Counted from the stretch's first letter, positions 10,328 through 20,640 are shown. The stretch is 64,000 nt of DNA from Symbiodinium natans (GCA_905221605.1 CAJNDS010001768.1:693823-757822), one strand, 5' to 3'. Notes: generated by a model not told the origin, from the sequence alone. Program-made: numbers and translations.

Positions 10328-11655
10328 GCACCTAAGTCAGCCTCCAGTACGTCGCTCGGAAGGAGAACAGATCGTCGTAGGGCTCGGAGCGGCTCTCCGA
10401 TCCTTGCTACACCAAAGAAGGACAAGCCAGTCACGATGGTGAACCGGACCCATCCCCAAGCGAGCGCGAGGCTCAACATAGCCTTCAGCACCTTGACAGG
10501 CGTTGGCACCCTGTGAACTGTAGGTTGTAAGGCCTCCCAGCGTGTCAACAGATCCCAGCACATGGGCATGTACGGCCTCACTGCGAACCTGTTCTTCTGG
10601 AAGTAAGCGCAGAGGTGCCTCCACTTGTAGATCGGCTCGCCTTCCCGGTATAGGTGATGACCATATTCGCGGAGGACGGCGCAAAACACCATGGCACAGG
10701 AGTCTAAGCTGCGGAGAGCCCCAGCGCTGAAATTAGCCTTAAGCCAGCCCTGAAATCCCTGAAGAAGCCTGTCTTGCAGCCCTCTAGTGCGTTCAGTCAC
10801 AAGCAGGACTTGGTCAAGGTTTTGGGCCCGTTGGAAAGGACCTGGCTTCGTAGCCTCCCCCACTCGCACAAGGCCTCCGAGGCAGAACGAAGCGGCATCA
10901 ATCCGCCTGCGTTGGCGACAAGGCTTAGTTGCCTCGACCAAGGCGGCTGCAAGCAGGTGGTTAACAGGCCGAGGGTAAGGCCCTGCAACTTTAGTCCAAG
11001 ATCTGCCAGAATGTTTGCAGTACCCTCTGAGAGTAGGGTGCTTGGCACAGCACTCGCATCGCACTCGTTGACCTGCTAGCGCTGTGCTGGTAAACACCCG
11101 AGTGCGTTTCCTCCAAGCGCAGCCAAAGCGGCAGCAATCGTAGGTGAAGAAACTTCCACAAGACGGCTCACTGGCTAAGATGGCTTGCCACTCTCGTTGC
11201 TGCCACAAGAAAGAGGAGCAAGGATTTTCGATCCAGAACGGGACGCCAACATTGACAGCGGCCTCGACTACTCGCGCCGCGAAGCGAGAGTGCTCGTTCC
11301 CAACTCGAACCTTCTCCTGCATCGCCCCCCTGCAGTCAGGCACTCCCTGAGGGAACTCTTTCGAACGCACAGGTGGATGCACAGCTCGGCTCATGCTAGT
11401 GCAGTCGGGCCCACCCCCGACTCCGAGGAAGGCCCCGCACGAGATGAGATGCAACAGAGCCACCTGCACAGCAGGCGCTCGCAGATCCTCTGAGGCGTCT
11501 CGGCAGACCTCAAACGTCAACACCCAGGTCGAGGTTTGTTTGGCAATGGCTCGAGCGACCCCGTAGCTTCCGCAAAACAGGTCAAGGTATCCAGGTCCGG
11601 AGCAACCCCTCGGTTTGTCACAAACTGACGCGGCTTGAAAGACCCCAGCAGGTCG
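10216..11655 (-). CDS. C5-cytosine methyltransferase-like domain fused to N-terminal tyrosine recombinase
   Basis: The frame stays open upstream of the first plausible start (11523), and that extension encodes YLDLFCGSYGVARA, a C5-methyltransferase motif I (DLFCG at 11569-11583). Residues numbered from 11523: GPDC (38-41) sits where motif IV PPC belongs, keeping the Cys but with Asp for Pro. IENP (98-101) matches motif VI, and RKRTRVF (138-144) matches motif VIII. A Cys/His cluster follows. Residues about 240-435 form the recombinase N-terminal region and box I (ARIGE, Arg374). It would methylate cytosine in DNA if active. DIRS elements are known to carry methyltransferases, classically of the N6-adenine (Dam) type; the motifs here favour the cytosine type. 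The frame ends in nonsense after the frameshift near 10285. Confidence 0.7.
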   Translation of the reverse strand, partial: RPAGVFQAASVCDKPRGCSGPGYLDLFCGSYGVARAIAKQTSTWVLTFEVCRDASEDLRAPAVQVALLHLISCGAFLGVGGGPDCTSMSRAVHPPVRSKEFPQGVPDCRGAMQEKVRVGNEHSRFAARVVEAAVNVGVPFWIENPCSSFLWQQREWQAILASEPSCGSFFTYDCCRFGCAWRKRTRVFTSTALAGQRVRCECCAKHPTLRGYCKHSGRSWTKVAGPYPRPVNHLLAAALVEATKPCRQRRRIDAASFCLGGLVRVGEATKPGPFQRAQNLDQVLLVTERTRGLQDRLLQGFQGWLKANFSAGALRSLDSCAMVFCAVLREYGHHLYREGEPIYKWRHLCAYFQKNRFAVRPYMPMCWDLLTRWEALQPTVHRVPTPVKVLKAMLSLALAWGWVRFTIVTGLSFFGVARIGEPLRALRRSVLLPSDVLEADLGACFVRVEAPKTAGRGAEPGVFNISFAGRPRSSSSWRL

Positions 11656-11930
11656 ATGGCTTTGCGAGTAAGGCTGGCACGGCCTTCACAGCGTGACTTG
11701 GCACAGGCCCTTTGCACAAGCCCGGGAATTAGAGGTTGGTCCGGTGGCTCTGGGGTCTTAGAGGCTCTAACTCCGGGACTGCGGGTAGGGCCAGCTGAGG
11801 TCGGAAGGCCCTCGAACAGACGGCCAGCAGCTGCGTAGCCGTTCCTTGCAGTGCAGGGACCAGGGATGGGGCCTAAACCACAACACCCCGAACTAGGGTT
11901 AGGGACCTCAACCAGAGCTACAGAATTCAA
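11517..11930 (-). other. Open frame over the RT-methyltransferase spacer
   Basis: A 137-codon frame covers the spacer between the RT frame and the methyltransferase domain and overlaps the 5' part of the latter in another frame. No domain is recognised. It is partly built from the repeated motif described at 11870-12187. Probably a shadow or linker and not an independent gene. Confidence 0.3.
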
Positions 11931-12187
11931 GGTCAGGGACTAAACCGAAAGAACCGAAACTAGGGTCAAGGGGGCTGGTGTTGCGCTGATCGACCGGTGT
12001 GTCGGGATTGGTCGCCACTGCTCCTCTCACATCTTGGGCTTTCGGGCTCGGGACTAAACCGAAAGAACCTGAACTAGGGGCGACGTGGCGATCTACAGAA
12101 GGCCCGGCAGTGGTACCGGAACAGGGCCTCATCATGTTAGGGTCTAGGGTGCCTCGGCCTAAACCACAACAACCGAAACTAACCGGG
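11870..12187. repeat. Four copies of a ~34-bp motif inside the DIRS-like element
   Basis: Motif approximately GGACTAAACCGAAAGAACC followed by GAAACTAGGG, on plus. Copies start near 11870, 11936, 12051 and 12155, alternating between the variants AACCGAAAGAACC and AACCACAACA. They sit where the rest of the RNase H domain should be and encode SFGLVP or GCCGLG-type peptides on minus. They look like a short mobile or minisatellite motif that has spread within the element. Confidence 0.7.
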
Positions 12188-13491
12188 GGCGGGTGAGTTG
12201 CGGTCTGACAACCACGCCCTGCCCTGTCTTCGAGGCGGCGGCGGGCTTCCCACTCAAGCGAAGCATCGGTAGCATAAAGAACCTCAGCGCGCCGGGCCCT
12301 CATGTTGGTAGAGGCGGCGGCAACGAGTATGGCGCTAGCCCAAAGCTCGTCCCTGAGCCGGTCGCTGAGTTTGAACACTTGATGCCTTGGCAGGGCCCGA
12401 CCTTCAGTGTAAACAAGCTCGAGGCATGAGAGGAGCCTTCTGCGGAAAGAGAGCAGGCTAACGAGGCTCCCTGCAGCTATCTCGAGGAGCGCCCGTGTGG
12501 CAACTCCCAGTTTGGCTATGTCACACACGTAAGCAATGACAGGCAATGCTCGGGCAGGGTTAGCCCTGATGTCACCGCTCAGGCCATCAACAGTAGCGCC
12601 CCAAAAACTGGCTTTGGTCTGCTTCTCAAAGGCCTTGTCAGGGCTCCTGGCAAGGCCGGCTCGGCCGTACTGACCCCGCATTGCTGCCAGAAGTCCAGCT
12701 GAGCGTCTCCCTTGCTCACCCTGCGGAGCGTCACGCTTTGCTTTTTCGAGCACTACGAAATCGTCGATGCAGATGCCTGCCATAAGGGAAGCCCGGCTGG
12801 GCCTACTGTCCAGGGTCAGCAGTTCAGCAAGACTGACCTCCCCGGTCTGCAACAGCATGGCGACATGGCTGGTCTGGCCATAGCTCACAGCATTGAGGTC
12901 GCCCATGGCAAGCGTTTTAAGGGCAGCATAGTATCGAGAGTGGCCTTTCTCGGCAGCTTCGAAGCAGGAGAAGAGTCGAGCCTCGCTGGCCGGCAGGGAT
13001 CCCGACAGCACATTCCTCTGAGCCCTCTGATCGCTCACAGCGAAATAGTAGTAGTAATCCTTCAAATCCTCTCCCCCCATTATTAAGACTTCGTCAGGGC
13101 GAAGGCTGAGGGTCAGCAAACTGCTGAAGTTGGCCAGAGTGCGGAGCCAACGGCCGGTGGCTGATTCGCGCATATTCTGACACCGAGCATCTAGTATCAT
13201 TCTATCTTTGCTTTGATTTTTGATGATGGCGAAAAGCCCGTTGGTGAAGCGGCTGTCGAAAGCCGAGGCCGGGTAAAAGGCCAGACGGTCACTGGAGTCG
13301 AGCATACGCAGCACGGCCAGCTTCTCCGAACGAGAAGCTTTGAACTGAGGCCTGCGCAGGGGACCTTGCACCTGTCCTGGAGGCTTCATCCAGTCTGCAG
13401 GCCTTTCGTAGTGCGCTCGGCTCTCCCAATCTAGGAAGGGCCTGGGGTCAAACGTGGGCCGGCCGGTCATCTCTCCAGGTTCTTTGCGCAC
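11908..13491 (-). CDS. Reverse transcriptase with truncated RNase H (DIRS-type)
   Basis: A 527-codon frame. RT landmarks in order: KDRMILDARCQN (95-106), motif A-like DLKDYYYYF (142-150), motif B-like GDLNAVSYGQ (197-206) and motif C CIDDF (241-245), the catalytic Asp pair. TDAS (408-411) marks the start of an RNase H domain that is lost within about 15 residues, replaced by repeat-encoded sequence. RT copies element RNA into DNA; without RNase H this copy should not be functional. The spelling (IDD rather than YxDD) and the linked recombinase fit the DIRS clade better than LTR elements. It overlaps the preceding 200-codon frame by about 25 bases. Confidence 0.85.
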   Translation of the reverse strand: MRKEPGEMTGRPTFDPRPFLDWESRAHYERPADWMKPPGQVQGPLRRPQFKASRSEKLAVLRMLDSSDRLAFYPASAFDSRFTNGLFAIIKNQSKDRMILDARCQNMRESATGRWLRTLANFSSLLTLSLRPDEVLIMGGEDLKDYYYYFAVSDQRAQRNVLSGSLPASEARLFSCFEAAEKGHSRYYAALKTLAMGDLNAVSYGQTSHVAMLLQTGEVSLAELLTLDSRPSRASLMAGICIDDFVVLEKAKRDAPQGEQGRRSAGLLAAMRGQYGRAGLARSPDKAFEKQTKASFWGATVDGLSGDIRANPARALPVIAYVCDIAKLGVATRALLEIAAGSLVSLLSFRRRLLSCLELVYTEGRALPRHQVFKLSDRLRDELWASAILVAAASTNMRARRAEVLYATDASLEWEARRRLEDRAGRGCQTATHPPPVSFGCCGLGRGTLDPNMMRPCSGTTAGPSVDRHVAPSSGSFGLVPSPKAQDVRGAVATNPDTPVDQRNTSPLDPSFGSFGLVPDLEFCSSG

Positions 13492-14069
13492 ACTGGGTTG
13501 CCACTGGAAGTGAATATGGCTTCTTCAAACTCCGCAGAGGGGTCTTCAAGCAGAAAAGCGGCGCTCCCCACCTTGGCTGCAGGGGTTGCGCCAGGCAACA
13601 CGGCTTCTTCGCCGGAGCAGCGCGTCCATTCAGGCATGTGGGGGCCATAGCTTCTGACTGCGACCCCTAAACTTTGCCCAATGGCCTTAAGCCTCTCCAA
13701 TTCTGCTTCGACGCTCTCGACTTTGGCCGCAGCACGGCCCATCTCGGCAGGTCCTACTTCAGGATGCAGGACAAGTACTCGCACTTTGGTTTCCAGGCGG
13801 CGGACAATGCCCCTCTGCTCTCCAGTCAAGGGTTGGCCCAGCGCGAGGTGCGGCGGGCAGGTGGCAGGCTGTCCTAGACTAAACCAACTAAGAACAGCTA
13901 CAACCAAATACAGCTCGACAAGTCGCACGGCGGCGACGGGAGAGGGATCCTCGATGATGTCTGCTGGCGACCTCGGGATAGGGAAGCGGCATTGGGAAAC
14001 CAAGTGCGGAAGGAGCAGGGAATTCCTGCTTGCGCGGTCTGCACGCAAGGCCTTGGAAAAAAGAAGCAA
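13467..14069 (-). CDS. Unrecognised ORF between gag and RT
   Basis: A 200-codon frame with no recognised domain. It has one hydrophobic stretch (LVVAVLSWFSL) and a charged, possibly coiled-coil segment (KVESVEAELERLKAIG). Its stop overlaps the start of the RT frame. It could be the C-terminal part of gag or the N-terminal part of pol in an intact relative. It occupies the element's own strand and lies in register with its neighbours. Confidence 0.45.
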   Translation of the reverse strand: MLLFSKALRADRASRNSLLLPHLVSQCRFPIPRSPADIIEDPSPVAAVRLVELYLVVAVLSWFSLGQPATCPPHLALGQPLTGEQRGIVRRLETKVRVLVLHPEVGPAEMGRAAAKVESVEAELERLKAIGQSLGVAVRSYGPHMPEWTRCSGEEAVLPGATPAAKVGSAAFLLEDPSAEFEEAIFTSSGNPVCAKNLER

Positions 14070-14211
14070 AAGGTGTGGAAGAAGAAAGAATCCACCTCGG
14101 CAGAGCGTTCCACAGGGCTGCTGGCTGTACGGGATTCGCAGCAGCCCCGGGCACGCGAGGCAAGTCTTGAGCGGGATTCAGCTCGGGACGCTCCACGTCC
14201 ATGCGAGCAGT

Positions 14212-15347
14212 TCATGCTTCGGCTTTCGGGCTGGCTCTGGGCTTGCCCTTGGGCTTTCCTTTTCGACGCCCCTTGCCCTCGTCTGTTACCTCTGCGGTTT
14301 TCTCGGGCGCAGTCGTCGTTTCCTGGCGCAGGAGGCCTGACGGCTGAGGAAACGCTCTCTGGTTTCCCAGTCGCTTCCGGCGCTCGACGAAGTCGTCCAC
14401 TTCCTTCACTTAATGCACCAGCAGTTCCATCATTCGGCCGTCGTAGAGGCGAGAGAAGGGCTGTTCCGAACCGCTGGGAAGTTGGCGATTCACAAAGCTG
14501 TGCTGTGGAGCCGGCTCTTCCAGGAGCATGGGTTCTGCTAAAACCCATGAGCCTCGGTCCAAGGAGACCTGCTCCGTGGCCGCTAGACCAACCAGAGCTC
14601 TGGCAAGCCCCTCGTCGTATCTCTGAGCTTTGAGGGCATCTGCTATGCCACTGAGGATCCGTACCTGACTGTGCTGGGGTACGCCTGGATTCGGGCTCGG
14701 GATTCCACCCAGCCGCGAGCAGAGATGGGCACCACTGAAGACCCGGCTTCGGCCATGCGCCGGAGGATGCCATCCGCCAGCTCCTTGGGTCGGTCCCGGA
14801 GGGATTGCTTGAGCACTCGCAGAGCTGCCGCGTTGCGTCGGCCGCCAGTTGCAGCCACAGAGCCAGACTCGGCGGAGCCAGACGCTGGCTCGTCCAGCAA
14901 AGCTTCCAGAGTTTCCGGCTTTCGCTTCGACGCCGTCAGGCTTTCGGCAATCGCTGTCAACTTGTGTGTGGCAAAGGCCACTTGGTCTGCAGGCTCCGGA
15001 GCGACGGGCACTTCGACGTCCACCTCTGCCTCGTCGCCTGACTCGTCCAGCGGGCCAGCCCTCATGACTCGAGGCTTGGCCGGCTTGGCGCCCTCGCTCA
15101 GGCGGCCCTTGTTGAGTGACGTCAGTCTCGCCATCTCGACCAGGTGGGCCTCTGGCACCCCGGCCATGCGAGCGCTTTGGACAACGGCAGGGTCCAGAAC
15201 TGACAAAAGGTCGGTCTGAACAAGTCCGCTGAGGCCAGGCGGCCTTTGCAAAGGAACTCTTGTTGGAAACGCATGAGGTTTGGCAGAAGGGGCTGAAGCG
15301 GACTGCAAGGCAGCTAGCTGGGAGGAGACCTCGGCCAATGTCTTCAT
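14212..15347 (-). pseudogene. Gag-like ORF1 of the DIRS-like element, broken
   Basis: Three pieces read as one protein. 14643-15347 encodes a charged segment with MARLTSLNKGRL and an Asp/Glu-rich patch. Near 14650-14690 the reading continues in another frame (LSGIADALKAQRYDEGLARAL...). That frame stops at a TAA (14410-14412), but the next in-frame codons continue sensibly (VKEVDDFVERRKRLGN) to a Lys/Gly-rich basic tail ending near 14212. So there is one frameshift and one in-frame stop. Position upstream of RT and the basic tail suggest a nucleic-acid-binding gag; no CCHC knuckle is seen. Confidence 0.55.
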
Positions 15348-16884
15348 GATGCCTTCCTGTTACTGGGCAAGGGCGGTCACAGTGGGCCGTTTGGCCTTTG
15401 CGGGCCGGGGCACGCGGCCTTGTGCAGGGGGTGGCTCTGACACTGACACAGCCGTTTGGTATCCTGACCGCTCCTCGCTCAGGGCAGAGGCCACCCACTC
15501 TTTTGGCAAGCACTTCTGTGGCGACGGGGAACACTAAAGGTCGCAAGGCGTCGAAGGGAGTGGCCTCGACAGACAGAACATCGGCTGGCGCTAAGGACTC
15601 GGCCATTGCAGCCTGCAAATCCACGATCACAGCGTGGACAGCGGAGAGGTCTTCGGGGCTGACCCATTCCCCACTCTCGGACCAAGCAACGGGATTTGCT
15701 TGGACAAGGGTCGAAGGCCCGACGCCGTCCCCTCCAGCTGCCCGCATTCCCTGAGCAAGCAGGTCGGAGGACAAGAAGTCTGCCGGCACGCACAACAGAA
15801 AACCTTGGGGTCACCACGTAGCACAGGCAAGAAGAGACCTCGGCGTCTCCCTCTGAGGCCGGTGGCCAAAATTCCAAGATGTCCACCGTTCCGTCTTCCA
15901 CGCTGACCAATGAGGCTAGTTCCATCACTGCAGTTGGATAGGCGACCTGAGCCGCCCTGTAAGACGCAACGCTGAAACTGGCCGTCGGGGAGGCGAGCCC
16001 CAGTGCACGCAGGACGCAGAAAATCCGGCTTCGGAGAGCAAGTTTGGGCGTGGGCTCAGGCGTGACACACCTTGCAGACAACACCGCCAGTCCCCAGCTT
16101 TATGCCGCCCAAGCACGCTGGCAGTGGGCTCGAGAAGCCCCACTAAGCAGCCGACAGAGATCCAGAGCAGCAGTTGGCACAGGCGGGAACGCAGCCTCGA
16201 TGTCCTAGCGTCGCTGGGCACGCAACGGTTTTTGGGAGACCTGACTCCCGGGCCTGCGGCCCTGCAAGGGGTAAGAGTGGGAATCGCTCGGACAAGCCTC
16301 AGGCGCAGTTGCTTTGCAGAAGAAGGCTGGCAGCCCACGAAGGCCCGGAGGCCGGCGAGGGGTCTGTGCTGAAACTCGCAGGCTGCAGGTGAGATGCAAT
16401 CAAACTGCGGCCGGTGCAATGCTGGCGCTCAGGGCGCACGTCAGAGGCGGGCAAATCGCAAGCAGGTACCTCAGGCCCAGTTGCGCCAGGCAAGGGGTCG
16501 AAATTCGGATTCTTTGCTGAGCGGAAGGCCCTGTTAGGAAATTTCTGGTGCTTGGAACCGAAGTGTCGAGTCGACTTCGGGAGTGACCTCTTGGCTTATG
16601 CACGGTATCCAGACAGCCTTCGACGCAACGGCGAAGGATCAGGCCCCGCTCTGAGCGATGGTTCAGACACTGGAGCAGGCAAAGTCAGGCCCACAATCCT
16701 GAACAACACCCACCCCAATACCACACCTGACACAATTACCCCAAGCAAAAAAGCCGCAATGAGCTCACCGAACCCAACGCCCCGGCAGTGTTGAGGGCAC
16801 CCGAGTCCCCACCAATTAGAACTAAGCCCCGAATGAAGAAATCGAAGTCCCTCAACTAGCTGGGGCCACATTCGAACCAAAAAG
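15348..16884 (-). other. Leader of the DIRS-like element, no recognisable gene
   Basis: GC-rich sequence with overlapping medium-length frames on both strands (for example 15479-16084 minus, 15398-15754 plus), none with a recognisable domain. Probably the 5' untranslated or gag-proximal part of the element. It ends at the 12-mer at 16885-16896. Confidence 0.4.
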
Positions 16885-16896
16885 CTTGAGCCAAAA
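16885..16896 (-). other. 12-base match to the 3' end of the dinoflagellate spliced leader
   Basis: The minus strand reads TTTTGGCTCAAG, the last 12 bases of the conserved dinoflagellate spliced leader. It lies at the 5' border of the element on the correct strand, immediately after a CA microsatellite. Relict leaders mark reverse-transcribed, trans-spliced mRNAs in these genomes. The four T's also belong to the 10-bp sequence shared by both borders, so chance remains possible. Confidence 0.45.
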
Positions 16897-16900
16897 GTAC

Positions 16901-16999
16901 ATAAACACACACACACACACACAGAGACAGAGACAGAGACAGAGACAGAGTCAGAGTCAGAGACACCGAGACAGAGACAGAGACCGAGTCAGAGACAGC
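16901..16999. repeat. (CA)n and (GAGACA)n microsatellite
   Basis: ACACAC run followed by GAGACA and GAGTCA hexamers. It borders the 5' end of the DIRS-like element, mirroring the CA-rich tract at the other border (9094-9340). The element may have inserted into a CA-rich tract. Confidence 0.9.
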
Positions 17000-19900
17000 T
17001 TAGAGTTCTGGCCTCTGGGCTTAGGGTTTGGACCGGAAACCTCCATCGTAAAGTGCCCTGAAACCCCAATGTCCCTTAAGTAAGGAATCGGCTTTGGGCT
17101 CGACGAAAACCTTAGCTCATCAGAGCCATCCTGCGGACTTTGAGGTACAGGACCTTTAGTCGCCTCGTAGACCCCTAAACCGTAGACCTAACAGGGTTTA
17201 GGGTTTAGGGTTTAGGGTTTAGGGTTTAGGGTTTAGGGTTTAGGGTTTAAGGCCCCTAACCCTTCGGCCATCGGCTTTTTGATGGCGGCTCACAAGCAGC
17301 TGCTGTGCAGTGTAGCCTGCACGCACTGTGTCTCAGGGATTAAGGGTGAGTTAGGGCTCAGGGTTTAGGGTTTTGGGGTTTCAGGTTTTAGAGTTTAAGG
17401 TTTAGGGTTTAGGGTTTAGGGTTTAGGGTTTAGGGTTTAGGGTTTAGGGTCGAGACTGGTCCACGCATTGCTGGTGCTTAAGGGAGTGGGGAGTAACGTG
17501 TAGAGACGATTTCGGGATGCATGAGCCCGACAGCCTTAGCCCCAAAAGACTCAAACCCTGAAATTTACGCAACCCTAAGCCCTAAACTCTTAGCCCCTAA
17601 ACCCTTAACCCTTCACCCTAAACCCTAAACCCTAAACCCTAAACCCTAAACCTTCAACCCTAAACCCTAAACCCTACACCACCAGGAAAGGCAGCACCTC
17701 GGTGATGGGCGAAGCCCCCAGGGATGACAAGCAGCGCTTCTCCAGAAGCTCTCGGTAGCAGCGCACCTGGGGGTCTTTTGTTTAGGGCCTAGGGTTTAGG
17801 ATGTAGGGTTTAGGGTTGAGGGTTTAGGGTATAGGGTTTAGGGTTTAGGGTTTAGGGTTTAGGGTTTAGGGTTTAGGGTTTAGGGTTTAGGGTTTAGGGT
17901 TTAGAATTTAAAAATAACGGTTTAGGGTTCAGGAGTGAAGGTTTAGGGTTTAGGATTTTGGGGTCCTAAGCATCAACCCTGACCCCAGCTGGGCACCATC
18001 TGGCATCGCTCGTGGCGCGCGAGCTCCGCGGCAGTCCCGTCGCTGGTGGCGCTGTGGCCAAAACCTTTTGCGGGATTAGTTTAGGGTTTACGGTTTAGCG
18101 TTTAGGGTTTAGGGCTGAGGGTTTTGGACGAAGGGTCGTTTGGGATTAGGGCCGTTTGGGGTTTGGAGGTGAGAGTTGAAGGCTCAGAGTGGCGGATTGT
18201 TTGGTGGGTGAAGGTTTCGACGGTCCCCTGCATACCGAAAGACCCAAAACAACCAACAGCTGAAGACCCCAAAGCCCTGAACGCCCTACCTTGAATTGAA
18301 GCGACAGGCGCTCTAGCACTCCAGAAATCCGAGCTTTGGGGTGTAGGGTTTCGGGTATAGGGTTCAGGGTTCAGAGGGTTTGGGGTTGAGGGTTTAGGGT
18401 TTAGGGTTTAGGGTTTAGGGTTTAGGGTTTAGGGTTTAGGGTTTAGGGTTTAGGGTTTAGGGTCCCCAAGAAACTCAGACACCCCCAACATGAAGGAGAT
18501 CGCCTTTCAAAGGAAGGCTACTCTAAGCTCTAAGCAGGGCCCTTGAGGGTTTAGGACTGAAGGTGTCGGCTTAGGAAGCCCTATACGGCTCTAAGTAGCC
18601 CTAAACCCTAAACCCTAAACCCTAAACCCTAAACCCTAAACCCTAAAACCCTCAACCCTAAACCCTCAAACCCCCAAGGCCCCCCAAAAGATGAACCCAA
18701 AGGATCATGCACCGGGAGGCGCCAATGTTATCACTCAACTTGAGAGTGGATCAGCCTGAGGATCTTTGGGTTTAGGGTTTAGGATTTAGGGTTTAGGGTT
18801 TAGGGTTTAGGGTTTAGGGCTTAGGGCTTAGGGCTTAGGGCTTAGGGCTTAGGGTCTAGGGTTTAGGGCTTCCTACATCAAGCCTTTAAACCCTGAGGAG
18901 TCGGCTAATCTAAGGTTGGAACCATGGGCCCTTGGTATGGTGGCCTGGTTCAAAGGGATTTCAACGGATCCGAAGTATAGGGCCCTTTTTTAATGTAGTG
19001 GCGTGTACAAGGGTTGTATAACAGGAGACCCACAATACGGCAGGCCTAAACCCTAAACCCTAAACCCTAAACCCTAAACCCTAAACTATAGGGACCCAAA
19101 TGAAGGCCCCATGCTTCGGATCCCCTAGCAAAGCCCCTCCCCGACCGCCCGAGATGCGGCAAGGCTGCACTCCTCGCCAGGGCTGATCCTTTTCGGTGAT
19201 TTCGGGGTTTAGGACTTAGGGTTTAGGGCTCAGGGCTTAGGGTTTAGGGTTTAGGGTTCAGGGTTCAGGGTTCCGGGTTTAGGGTTCAGGGTTTGGGCTA
19301 GCCTTCTGGGCGTAGGGCTCCTGGGTGTAGGGTTTAGGGTTTCGGCACTAGACTCAAGGCTTTTGGCTTGAGAGTTCAGGCTTGAAGGGCTTAATTATGG
19401 GTTTGGGCTTGAGGGGAACCCAAAACCCTCTTGCCCTCCTAACGCCCTAAAACCCCCACAACCCCAAAAAAAAACCTTAAGCCCAAACCCCAAACAAACC
19501 TCAACCCTCAACCCCCTGCTTGGTAGCTGAGGGAATATGAAAAGCAGGAAGCTACCCCGAAGTAAGCCCTAAACCCTAAACCTCAACCCTAAACACCTCA
19601 ACCCTAAACCATAAAAACCCGAAAACCTAAACCCCATGCCCTAGAAACCCTCAACCCTAAACCCTAAAAACCCTACAAACCCTAAAACCCCTAAACTCCC
19701 AACCCTAAAAACCCTAAACCCCCACCCCGAAAAACCCCAACCCTGAACCCGAAACACCCCCAAAACCCTTGAAACCCTAAACCCTAATACGCCAGCCCTG
19801 AAAACCCTATACTCCAAACACCCAAAACACCCTAAAACCCCTGAACGCCCTAAAAACCCTACCTAAACAAACACCCTACAAAAAACCCTAAACCCTAAAC

Positions 19901-20640
19901 CCCAAACCCCCAACCCCAAACCCTAAAACCCCTCAACCCGAAAAGCCATGTAAAAAAAAAAAAAAAACAAACTAACAACCCTAAACAACCCAAAACCCTA
20001 AACCCCAAACCCCGGTCCCAACCCCAAAAAAACTCAACCCTAAACCATCAAAACCCTAAAAAGCCCAAAACCCTAAACCCCAAACCTTAAACCCTAAACC
20101 CCCAACCCGAAAAAAAAAAACTCAAACCTGAACCCAAAACACCCTAAAAACCCCCAAAACCCTAAACCAAAACCCTAAACTCGAAGCCCTAAAAACCCTA
20201 AAAACCTGAAAACCCCAACACCTCTAAAATCCCCAACCCTAAACCCTAACCCCCTCAACCCTAATAACCCTAAAACCCTTAAACCCGAGAAACCCTAAAA
20301 CCCTAAACCCCAAACCCTCAAACCCCGAAAGACCCTAAAAACCCTAAAACCCTAAAACCCTCCAAAAACCCTTAAAAAAACGCCCTAATCCCCTGAACAA
20401 CACCCTAAAAGCCTTAAAGCACCTGAAAAACAAAACCCTAAAAACCCCTAACAAACGCCCTAAAAACGCCCTAAACCCCTGAAAACCCTGAGCCGAGGAG
20501 CTTGGTCGGGAAGTCGCGCCGGCCCCGCGGCAGGCGCTGCTTCCCAAATCGGGCGTTGCGGATCCCCGCGCAGGAGCCCTCCAAGAGCTGGCTTGGGGGG
20601 TTTTTAGGGTTAGGGTTTAGGGCTTAGGGTTTAGGATTCC
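17000..20640. repeat. Second mosaic of interstitial telomere-type repeats
   Basis: Same texture as 1-9090. TTTAGGG arrays lie at about 17192-17249, 17398-17450, 17797-17904, 18386-18463 and 18770-18869, with CCCTAAA at 17610-17675, 18600-18648 and 19047-19085. From about 19430 to 20490 there is a kilobase of degraded AAACCCT/AACCCC sequence. Unique islands between arrays are short and hold no supported gene. Confidence 0.9.

Larger units (their letters stand above)
9393..16892 (-). mobile_element. DIRS-like tyrosine-recombinase retrotransposon with methyltransferase module
   Basis: Reading the minus strand, gag-like frames (about 15.35-14.2 kb) are followed by reverse transcriptase with the start of RNase H (13.49-12.2 kb), a C5-methyltransferase-like domain (about 11.65-10.93 kb) and a tyrosine recombinase (about 10.86-9.88 kb). 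That is the DIRS-class content: RT-RH, methyltransferase and YR, with no integrase. The proposed limits rest on a shared 10-mer, AAAAGTACAT, at 9383-9392 and 16893-16902. A 168-bp direct duplication lies inside the 3' end. Frameshifts and an in-frame stop show this copy is inactive. No long terminal repeats are visible. Exact ends are inferred, and the leader 15.8-16.9 kb has no recognisable domain. Confidence 0.75.

Noticed and set aside
13681-14633. Plus-strand frames over the DIRS-like element (219 and 213 codons)
   Set aside because: Antisense to the gag/RT frames; composition follows the GC-rich template and no domain is present.
16885-16896. A spliced-leader RNA gene
   Set aside because: Only the last 12 bases match; no full leader, donor site or Sm-like region follows.
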